From contig CAYVYP010000054.1 of the NCBI GenBank assembly GCA_964455975.1, forward strand, positions 1 through 9,472: a stretch of DNA of 9,472 bases. The letters are read 5' to 3'. The notes beneath the pieces were generated by a model. That model did no database searches, was not told where the DNA came from, and saw nothing but the letters and a program-made list of their open reading frames with translations. How positions within the stretch are numbered: position 1 is the stretch's first letter; each line of letters starts with the position of its first letter. This DNA is from JAETTH01 sp964455975 (GTDB taxonomy: Bacteria > Bacillota > Clostridia > TANB77 > CAG-508). The position numbers were made by a program, and so were the translations under genes. Below, one piece after another: positions 1 through 5,430 of the stretch.

Positions 1-54
1 ACAATACCCTTCTAGGGTAAGAACAAACCGCACGTTTTACGTGCGGTTATGATT
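1..54. repeat. Left copy of a 54-bp inverted repeat with two hairpins
   Basis: Bases 1-54 are a perfect reverse complement of 9418-9471; identity ends at base 55. The unit holds two perfect hairpins. One has TACCCT (5-10) and AGGGTA (14-19) around TCT. The other has AACCGCACGT (26-35) and ACGTGCGGTT (39-48) around TTT. It is much richer in GC than its surroundings. On the right the same unit encodes the last residues and the terminator of a regulator gene, but here no coding sequence runs into it from the window side. A repeat found at both ends in inverted orientation suggests a dispersed multi-copy element at which the assembly broke. An invertible segment is a less likely alternative. Confidence 0.9.
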
Positions 55-64
55 AAAACATGTA

Positions 65-93
65 TTGATAAATTAAATCATATATTATATAAT
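65..93 (+). promoter_or_regulatory. Sigma-A promoter of the symporter gene
   Basis: TTGATA (65-70) and a perfect TATAAT (88-93) are separated by exactly 17 bp. The predicted start near base 100 leaves a leader of about 55 nt before the ATG at 155. This is one of the best matches to a vegetative promoter in the window. Confidence 0.75.
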
Positions 94-104
94 ATATAAA
101 AATC

Positions 105-128
105 CAAGAGATATAATTATATTTCTTG
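105..128. promoter_or_regulatory. Palindrome in the symporter leader (possible operator)
   Basis: A 24-bp dyad without a loop runs from CAAGAGATATAA to TTATATTTCTTG, symmetric except for one G/T pair (110 with 123). It starts about 5 nt after the predicted transcription start and ends 15 nt before the GGAGG ribosome binding site (143-147). Such a position fits a repressor operator. In AT-rich DNA part of the symmetry could be chance. No regulator is identified. Confidence 0.35.
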
Positions 129-154
129 TTGCCCTAAATTTTGGAGGCAGTATT

Positions 155-1441
155 ATGAAAAAATTTTTATCAAATTACAAGTCAACAATTATTTTATTAG
201 TTGCTATAATTGTTGGTGCAATCGTAGGAATTATATTCCAAGAAAAAGCAGCTATTTTAAGTCCTTTTGGTGATTTATTTTTAAATCTTTTATTGGTAAT
301 TATCGTACCATTAATTTTCTTAACAATTACAACATCAATTGCAAAAATGAAACAGCCTAAAAGGCTAGGTAAAATTATGATTACTATTGTAGGAGTTTTT
401 TTACTAACATCTTTACTTGCAGTAATTATAGGTTTTGCAAGTACATATTTTGTTAAATTAGTAGAACCAGAAGATGGTGCTAATATTAAAGCATCTCTTG
501 AAGCTACAGAGGAAGTAACTGAAAATACAGAAGAATTATCTATTTTAGACAGAACTGTTAAATTAATATCAGTAAATGATTTTTCAAAATTACTTTCTAG
601 AGAAAATATGATTGCTCTTTTAATATTTTCAGTAATATTTGGAATTGCAATTAATATGTCTGGGGAAAAAGGAAAACCTGTTACAGATTTTCTAGTATCA
701 GCAAATGATATTATAATGAATGTTGTAAAAATTATAATGTATTATGCTCCAATAGGTCTTGGATGTTATTTTGCATCATTAATAGGTACATTTGGTGCAT
801 CAATAGCTGTAGGATATGCTAAAACATTTATATATTATACATTAGTTGCAGTAGCATTTTACTTTATAATGTATACAGTTTATGCATTTTTAGCAGGAGG
901 AAAAAAGGGAATTGTAGCATTTTGGAAAAATGCAATACCTGGAACATTAACAGCATTAGCTACATGTTCAAGTGCAGCATCTATACCAGTAAATATAGAA
1001 TCAGCTAAAAAAATGGGAGTACCAGATGATATTGCTGAAACTACAATACCATTAGGAACAAGTTTTCATAAAGATGGTTCAATTATAGGTTCTATGTTTA
1101 AAATAATGTTTTTAGTATGTTTATTTGGAACAAGTTTAGCAACACCAGGAGAAATATTTGGAGTATTAGGAGTTGCACTACTTGCAAACTTACTAATAAC
1201 AGCAGTGCCAATAGGTGGAGGAACTATTTCAGAAATGTTAATTATAACAATGCTTGGTTATCCAGTAGCAGCACTTCCAATTTTAACTATAATTGCGACA
1301 ATTATAGACCCACCAGCAACAATGCTTAATGTAGTTGGAGATTCAGTATCAGCAATGATGGTTACAAGAGTTGTTGATGGAAAAGACTGGATGGAAAAAG
1401 AAGAGAAAAATAAAAATCAAAAGGTACTAGAAAAAGTATAA
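155..1441 (+). CDS. Dicarboxylate/amino acid:cation symporter (DAACS family)
   Basis: This 428-residue membrane protein belongs to the GltP/GltPh family, which imports acidic or neutral amino acids or dicarboxylates with Na+ or H+. The start is fixed by GGAGG at 143-147. Family landmarks in order are the serine-rich hairpin 1 TCSSAASIP (270-278), the TM7 signature SFHKDGS (303-309, the NMDGT region), hairpin 2 PIGGGTIS (352-359), and TM8 DPPATMLNVVGD (385-396). Aligned by eye to GltPh, D385, N392 and D396 match D394, N401 and D405. The arginine that binds the side-chain carboxylate (R397) is Ala388, and D390 is also alanine, so a neutral or otherwise different substrate is likely. About 30 residues around 105-130 form an acidic insert between membrane segments. 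The gene stands alone between its own promoter and terminator. The family call is firm; the substrate is unknown. Confidence 0.93.
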   Translation: MKKFLSNYKSTIILLVAIIVGAIVGIIFQEKAAILSPFGDLFLNLLLVIIVPLIFLTITTSIAKMKQPKRLGKIMITIVGVFLLTSLLAVIIGFASTYFVKLVEPEDGANIKASLEATEEVTENTEELSILDRTVKLISVNDFSKLLSRENMIALLIFSVIFGIAINMSGEKGKPVTDFLVSANDIIMNVVKIIMYYAPIGLGCYFASLIGTFGASIAVGYAKTFIYYTLVAVAFYFIMYTVYAFLAGGKKGIVAFWKNAIPGTLTALATCSSAASIPVNIESAKKMGVPDDIAETTIPLGTSFHKDGSIIGSMFKIMFLVCLFGTSLATPGEIFGVLGVALLANLLITAVPIGGGTISEMLIITMLGYPVAALPILTIIATIIDPPATMLNVVGDSVSAMMVTRVVDGKDWMEKEEKNKNQKVLEKV

Positions 1442-1482
1442 AAAAATAAAATAAAAACCAAAATATAATAAATAAAGGACTT

Positions 1483-1516
1483 AAGCACTCTATAAATAAA
1501 GTATAGAGTGCTTTTT
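1483..1516 (+). terminator. Intrinsic terminator after the symporter gene
   Basis: A perfect 12-bp stem, AAGCACTCTATA (1483-1494) with TATAGAGTGCTT (1502-1513), has a 7-nt loop and continues into a T run (1512-1516). It lies 42 nt after the stop codon. Confidence 0.9.
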
Positions 1517-1532
1517 AAAATTTTAAAAAATA

Positions 1533-1561
1533 TAGACAATTTTAAGCTAATATACTATAAT
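1533..1561 (+). promoter_or_regulatory. Sigma-A promoter of prfB
   Basis: TAGACA (1533-1538) and TATAAT (1556-1561) are 17 bp apart. Transcription would start near 1568, giving a leader of under 20 nt in which the AAGGA ribosome binding site (1569-1573) lies almost at the 5' end. Confidence 0.6.
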
Positions 1562-1584
1562 ATTTAAGAAGGATGTGATTTTAA

Positions 1585-2685
1585 ATGCTTGAATTAGAGG
1601 AAAATAACAAAAAATTAGAAGAACTAAAAGTAAAATTAAATGGAATAGGTGAATCTCTTTGACATAGAAAATGTCATAAAAGAATTATCAAAGTTAGAAG
1701 AAAAAACTTTAAATCCAGACTTTTGGAATAATTCAACTGATTCTAAAGAAATTCTTTCTAAAATAAAGGAATTAAAAGATAAAAAGGAAAATTATCAAGC
1801 AGTAGAATTATTACTTAATAATACAATAGAACTTGCTTCTTTAGTAGAATTAGAACAAGACTTATCAATGGTAAAAGATATTTTAAAAGATACAAATAAA
1901 ATAGAAAAAAATATAGAAAAATTAGAAATAAATACTTTACTTTCTGGTAAATATGATAGTAATAATGCAATTTTAACAATTCACCCTGGAGCTCGGTGGA
2001 ACAGAGGCTCAAGATTGGGCTGAAATGCTATATAGAATGTATTCTAGATGGGCAAATGATAATAATTATGTTTTACATGAATTAGACTATTTAGACGGCG
2101 ATGAGGCAGGTATTAAGAGTGTTACATTTTTAATTGAAGGTAAATATGCTTATGGCTATTTAAAAGGAGAAATGGGAGTACACAGATTAGTTAGAATTTC
2201 TCCTTTTGATAGTGGAGGAAGAAGGCATACATCTTTTGCCTCTTTAGAAGTTTTACCAGAAATTTCAGAAGATATACAAATAGATATAAATCCAGATGAT
2301 TTACGAATTGATACATATAGAGCCTCACGGTGCAGGAGGGCAACATATAAATAAAACATCTTCAGCAGTTAGAATAACTCATATTCCAACAAATACTGTA
2401 GTATCTTGTCAATCTGAAAGATCTCAAATACAAAATAGAGAAACTGCTATGAGAATGTTAAAATCTAAATTATTAGATTTAAAAGAAAGAGAGCATAAAG
2501 ATAATATAGAAGAATTAAAAGGTATGCAAAATGATATAGCTTGGGGGAGTCAAATTCGTTCATATGTATTTTGCCCATATACACTTGTTAAAGACCATAG
2601 AACAAATTATGAAGTAGGAAATGTACAAAGTGTAATGGATGGAGATTTAAATGGATTTATAGAAAGTTACTTAAAAATGAAATAA
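1585..2685 (+). CDS. prfB: Peptide chain release factor 2, needing three +1 frameshifts
   Basis: RF2 reads UGA and UAA in the ribosomal A site and triggers peptide release. The product needs the segments 1585-1659, 1661-1993, 1995-2327 and 2329-2685, of 25, 111, 111 and 118 codons, for 365 residues. The first junction is the classical RF2 autoregulatory shift at CTT TGA C. The second and third each skip one C before a glycine codon, at CGG triplets (1994, 2328), and restore PGAGGTEAQDW and SGAGGQHINK. The repaired protein has SPF, the stop-codon recognition motif, at 205-207 and the catalytic GGQ at 250-252, the same numbers as in E. coli. No residue is lost or gained at the joints and the sequence between them is well conserved, which speaks against decay. 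Without shifting at the CGG sites, translation stops at TGA 2021 or TAA 2352. Start ATG 1585 follows AAGAAGGA (1566-1573). Confidence 0.93.
1643..1663 (+). other. Classical RF2 programmed +1 frameshift site
   Basis: Codon 25 CTT is followed by an in-frame TGA (1660-1662) and then C, the CTT-TGA-C site known from bacterial prfB genes. The P-site tRNA-Leu can re-pair from CUU to UUU. A Shine-Dalgarno-like AGGTGA (1646-1651) lies upstream, about one nucleotide further from the slip than in E. coli. When RF2 is scarce the TGA is read slowly and the shift is favoured, so RF2 controls its own synthesis. The +1 frame continues with DIENVIKEL. Confidence 0.95.
1991..1997 (+). other. CGG-associated +1 frameshift site 1 (prfB, GAGGT motif)
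   Basis: The frame reads GCT CGG T. Removing C1994 gives GCT GGT and the conserved PGA-GGTEAQDW; keeping it leads to TGA at 2021-2023, nine codons later. The P-site codon GCT cannot re-pair well with CTC in the +1 frame, so ordinary P-site slippage is a poor explanation. A GGAG stretch (1988-1991) lies just upstream, but the other CGG sites have no equivalent. Confidence 0.85.
2325..2331 (+). other. CGG-associated +1 frameshift site 2 (prfB, GGQ motif)
   Basis: The frame reads TCA CGG T. Skipping C2328 gives TCA GGT and the catalytic SGAGGQ motif; otherwise translation ends at TAA 2352-2354, eight codons later. A product that fails to shift here lacks the whole catalytic loop. TCA to CAC is not a slippery re-pairing. 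Confidence 0.85.
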
Positions 2686-2695
2686 TACACTTTTA

Positions 2696-2725
2696 TTCAC
2701 ATAATTTAAGTTTTAAAAATATAAT
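2696..2725 (+). promoter_or_regulatory. Possible aspartokinase promoter overlapping the prfB terminator
   Basis: TTCACA (2696-2701) and TATAAT (2720-2725) are 18 bp apart. Transcription would start near 2732, inside the left arm of the hairpin at 2721-2768, so these transcripts would form only a shortened stem and could escape termination. This is the only reasonable place seen for a separate promoter for the next gene, but AT richness makes chance matches easy. Confidence 0.35.
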
Positions 2726-2775
2726 ATTATAACTTAAGTTTATAATTAAATTTAGGTTATAATATTATATTTTTT
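2721..2775 (+). terminator. AT-rich terminator hairpin between prfB and aspartokinase
   Basis: Bases 2721-2741 pair with 2748-2768 in a 21-bp stem with two G-U pairs and a 6-nt loop, followed by a T run (2770-2775). The T run abuts the ribosome binding site AGAGGAG (2776-2782) of the next gene. It looks like the prfB terminator, and since no promoter fits after it, it may work as an attenuator or allow read-through. Confidence 0.6.
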
Positions 2776-2792
2776 AGAGGAGTTAAACGTAT

Positions 2793-3975
2793 ATGGAAAC
2801 AGTAGTAATAAAATTTGGAGGAAGTTCTCTTTCAAATAATGATAATTTAAATATAGTTGCAAATAAAATTATAGATTTATATAATAATAATTTTAAAGTA
2901 GTAGTTGTCGTTTCTGCACAGCGGAAAAACAACAGATACATTGTTAAGTGAAGCAAAAGAATTATCTAATATTCCAGATAAACGAGAATTAGATATGTTA
3001 TTAAGTACAGGAGAACAAATGTCTAGTTCAAAATTAGCAATATTATTAAATGAAATGGGGTATAATGCAATTTCTCTTACAGGGTGGCAAACAGGAATAT
3101 ATACAAATTCAGAATATCAAAATGCTAAAATAAGTAAGATTAATTTAAATAGAATAACCAAAGAATTAGAAGAAAATAAAATAGTTATTATAACAGGATT
3201 TCAAGGTATAGATGAAAACAATAATATAACTACTTTGGGAAGAGGTGGATCAGATACTACAGCTGTGGCAATAGCATCTGTCTTAAATGCAAAACATTGT
3301 TATATATTTTCAGATGTAGATGGAGTATATTCAGCAGATCCTAAAAGAATAAGAAAAACTAGAAAATTAAAAAATATTTCTTATGATGAAATGCTAGAAA
3401 TATCAAATGCAGGAGCAAAAGTACTACATAATAGATGTGTGGAAATGGGGAAGAGGTATAGCATTCCAATAATAACTGAATCAACCTTTAATAATGAAAA
3501 AGGAACTGTAATATCAAATAACTTAGAAGATACAGTTATTAAAAGTATTATAAAAAATGAAAATATTTTATTCGTGAACTTACATTCTAACATTTATACA
3601 AATAATGATTTTTTAAATATATATAAAAAATTAATATCAAATATGGATATAGAAAGATTATCTATTAATTCAAATTACTTTTTATCAATTAATTTTTATA
3701 TAAAAAAAGAAGATTTAAAAATTCTAGAACAATTATTAGAAAATGATTTTAAGGATTTTAATATGTATTATATAAATTTAACAAAAATAGTAATTGTAGG
3801 CTATGGTATAAATAATAATAAAGAATCTATTTTTAAAATTTTAGAGATATTAAAACAAAATGATTTATCAATTCTAGATATAAATGTAAATGAATTAAAG
3901 TTAGAAATATTATTAAAAGAAGATTTTAATAATGAAATATTAAATAAATTACATGAAAAAATAATAAAACAATAA
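2793..3975 (+). CDS. lysC: Aspartokinase, needing one +1 frameshift at CGG
   Basis: Aspartokinase phosphorylates aspartate, the first step to lysine, threonine, methionine and diaminopimelate. The product joins 2793-2921 (43 codons) to 2923-3975 by skipping C2922, giving 393 residues, normal for the family. ATG 2793 follows AGAGGAG (2776-2782). Motifs are KFGGSS (7-12), VVVVSAQ-GKTTD across the junction (39-48), STGEQ (71-75), GRGGSD (149-154), DVDGVYSADP (174-183) and GAKVLH (207-212). From about residue 230 there is a divergent region that should hold the two regulatory ACT domains, rich in Asn and Ile. Without the shift, translation stops at TGA 2949-2951 after a fragment of about 52 residues. 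The frame is otherwise intact, so I read it as a recoded gene rather than a pseudogene. The exact isozyme name (lysC or another) is uncertain. Confidence 0.88.
2919..2925 (+). other. CGG-associated +1 frameshift site 3 (aspartokinase)
   Basis: The frame reads CAG CGG A. Skipping C2922 gives CAG GGA and the family sequence VSAQGKTTD. The upstream part starts from a good ribosome binding site and carries KFGGSS, and the downstream part is an uninterrupted aspartokinase body. CAG to AGC is not a slippery re-pairing, and no Shine-Dalgarno-like element precedes the site. Confidence 0.85.
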
Positions 3976-3993
3976 TTAATTTAAAAATTTTTT

Positions 3994-4030
3994 AACGAAA
4001 CTACTAAAATAGTAGCTTCGTTATTTTTTT
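3994..4030 (+). terminator. Intrinsic terminator after aspartokinase
   Basis: AACGAA (3994-3999) pairs with TTCGTT (4017-4022) and CTACTA (4001-4006) with TAGTAG (4010-4015), with one A/C mismatch between the two helices and an AAA loop. Seven T follow at 4024-4030. Confidence 0.9.
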
Positions 4031-4124
4031 AAAGTTACATAAAATTCACAAAGGTACTGTTCTAAATAAGACAAGATGTGAATATACATAGTTTATACCT
4101 AAAATGCAAAGGAGAGGATATAAA

Positions 4125-4421
4125 ATGAATTTAGAGGAACGAAAATCTATAAATACTACTATAATTCAAAATTTAATATTAGAAAACAGAGAAAAGTTAA
4201 GTATTTCTGGAGTATTAGATGTACTTAGTTTTGATGATCAAGTAGTAATAGTTGAAACAGAATTAGGACTTTTAACAGTAAAGGGAGAAAATTTAAGAAT
4301 AAATAAATTAAATATTGACACTTCAGAGGTAGTAGTTGAAGGAGAAATATTTAATTTAGGATACACTGAAAAAGAAGATGGAAAAAAACAAAATGGATTT
4401 TTAGGTAAAATATTTAAATAA
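4125..4421 (+). CDS. yabP: Sporulation protein YabP
   Basis: This 98-residue protein matches the YabP/YqfC family by its pattern of short beta strands, for example SISGVLDVLSFDDQVVIVET and GLLTVKGENLRINKLN. In Bacillus subtilis yabP is transcribed by sigma-E in the mother cell and belongs with yabQ to the spore coat and cortex genes. I chose ATG 4125 over the in-frame ATG at 4104, because AGGAGAGG (about 4109-4117) lies at the right distance before 4125 while 4104 has no ribosome binding site. It follows the aspartokinase terminator and precedes yabQ by 19 nt, the usual gene order. The 94 nt upstream contain no promoter I can assign with confidence. There is no signal peptide or membrane segment. 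Confidence 0.9.
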   Translation: MNLEERKSINTTIIQNLILENREKLSISGVLDVLSFDDQVVIVETELGLLTVKGENLRINKLNIDTSEVVVEGEIFNLGYTEKEDGKKQNGFLGKIFK

Positions 4422-4440
4422 CTAAGATGGGTGAATGTTT

Positions 4441-4971
4441 ATGGACAATAATGTTATAAATCAATTATATACGTTTGCAATATTTATAGTAGCTGGAATA
4501 ATAATAGGAATAATCTTTGATATGTTCAGAATTTCTAGAAAAACATTTAAAACAATAGATGTATTAACATATATTGAAGATCTTATTTTTTGGATTATTG
4601 TAGGATTATTTCTAATTTATTTAATATTTAATTTCAGTAATGGTCAAATAAGACTATACATGTTTATTGGAGTAGCTGTTGGAGTTACTATATACATACT
4701 TCTTTTTAGCAACTTTTTCATAAAAGTTAATGTAAAAATTATAACATTTATAAAAGGAATTATTAAAAAAATATTGCAATTAATTACATATCCTATAAAA
4801 ATAGTATTTAAAGTTTTAAAAAGGATTCTTTTAAAACCAATTTCTTTTATTTTTATTAATATTAGAAAAAATATTACAAATTTCACTAGAATTATATCTA
4901 ATAACATTAAAAATATTAAAAAACCTTCAAAAAAACATATACGGAAAGAAGGATTTTGGAGTATAATGTAG
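4441..4971 (+). CDS. yabQ: Spore cortex biosynthesis membrane protein YabQ
   Basis: YabQ is an integral membrane protein of the outer forespore membrane, needed for cortex formation in B. subtilis. The product has 176 residues from ATG 4441. An in-frame ATG two codons earlier (4435) is closer to GGGTGA (4429-4434) than is usual. The N-terminal half carries the family pattern QLYTFAIFIVAG and FDMFRISRK, then several hydrophobic segments, followed by a long lysine- and isoleucine-rich tail. An in-frame CGG lies at 4942-4944, eight sense codons before the TAG stop. Read as arginine the tail ends RKEGFWSIM. If this CGG behaves like the three in prfB and aspartokinase, the tail becomes GKKDFGV and stops at TAA 4964-4966. 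I cannot tell which is right. The gene is 48 nt upstream of the divIC-like gene, as in Bacillus. Confidence 0.88.
   Translation: MDNNVINQLYTFAIFIVAGIIIGIIFDMFRISRKTFKTIDVLTYIEDLIFWIIVGLFLIYLIFNFSNGQIRLYMFIGVAVGVTIYILLFSNFFIKVNVKIITFIKGIIKKILQLITYPIKIVFKVLKRILLKPISFIFINIRKNITNFTRIISNNIKNIKKPSKKHIRKEGFWSIM
4939..4945 (+). other. In-frame CGG near the yabQ 3' end (possible fourth +1 site)
   Basis: The frame reads ATA CGG A, followed by AA as in the aspartokinase site (CGGAAA). A +1 shift would yield GGA (glycine) and seven codons ending in TAA at 4964. Both possible tails are short and plausible, so unlike the other sites this one is not forced by conservation. It is the only in-frame CGG in the recognised genes that could still be a sense codon. 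Confidence 0.4.
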
Positions 4972-5019
4972 AATTATATAGTATGTGAATAATTTTATTA
5001 ATACTGGAGATAGAGGCTT

Positions 5020-5295
5020 ATGAAAAAGAATAAGAAAATATATAAAAAAATATTTTTTATTTTAATATTAATGTTTGTAGCATGTACATTTTTTAATCAA
5101 CAACAAGCATTAAATAAATATAAAAATGATCAAAAATATTATGAAAAACAAATAGCATTAGAAACAGAAAATAAAGAAGAATTAATTTCTATGAAAGATA
5201 ATATTAATTCAAAAGAATATATTGAGAGTATTGCAAGAGAAACACTTGATATGTATTTACCAAATGAAAGAGTTTATGTAGACATAGGAAAATAA
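5020..5295 (+). CDS. divIC: Septum formation initiator, DivIC/FtsB family
   Basis: This 91-residue bitopic membrane protein has a basic cytoplasmic N-terminus (KKNKKIYKK), one membrane segment at about 10-25, a charged coiled-coil region at about 28-65, and the family's C-terminal motif YIESIARETLDMYLPNERVY (67-86). DivIC/FtsB proteins form a complex with FtsL and the partner FtsQ/DivIB that activates septal peptidoglycan synthesis. The position directly after yabP-yabQ is the same as divIC in Bacillus, which supports the name, though FtsB and FtsL-like relatives are hard to tell apart by sequence alone. The start follows TAGAGG (5011-5016). The TAA stop lies within the left arm of the terminator. 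Confidence 0.88.
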   Translation: MKKNKKIYKKIFFILILMFVACTFFNQQQALNKYKNDQKYYEKQIALETENKEELISMKDNINSKEYIESIARETLDMYLPNERVYVDIGK

Positions 5296-5337
5296 ATCCT
5301 TAAAGCAATCTTATGTTTTAAGGATTTATATTTTTTT
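5292..5337 (+). terminator. Intrinsic terminator after divIC
   Basis: A perfect 13-bp stem, ATAAATCCTTAAA (5292-5304) with TTTAAGGATTTAT (5317-5329), has a 12-nt loop and is followed by seven T (5331-5337). It overlaps the divIC stop codon and ends the yabP-yabQ-divIC unit. Confidence 0.9.
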
Positions 5338-5430
5338 CAAATATGAATTTTAAATCTTAAAAAATTTCCAGAATAGAAAAATCATAAAATAAAATAAAAT
5401 TTAATATATAATTATATGGGGGAAGAATAT

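Noticed and set aside
1661..2327. Equal 333-nt spacing between the three prfB shift sites
   Set aside because: The segments between shifts are both 111 codons. This follows from where the conserved motifs lie in RF2, and there is no reason to read it as a designed period.
2686..2792. Lysine riboswitch (L-box) or T-box before aspartokinase
   Set aside because: The gap is only 107 nt and is filled by one AT-rich hairpin; neither motif can fit.
1585..3975. prfB and aspartokinase as pseudogenes
   Set aside because: All flanking sequence is conserved in frame, catalytic motifs are intact, and the only lesions are three identical-type C insertions before GG. Random decay would also give stops, deletions and other indels. 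A systematic sequencing or assembly error remains possible and needs the reads.
4031..4124. Sigma-E or sigma-K promoter before yabP
   Set aside because: CATAGTTTA (4087-4095) resembles a -10 element of this class, but no matching -35 lies at the right distance.
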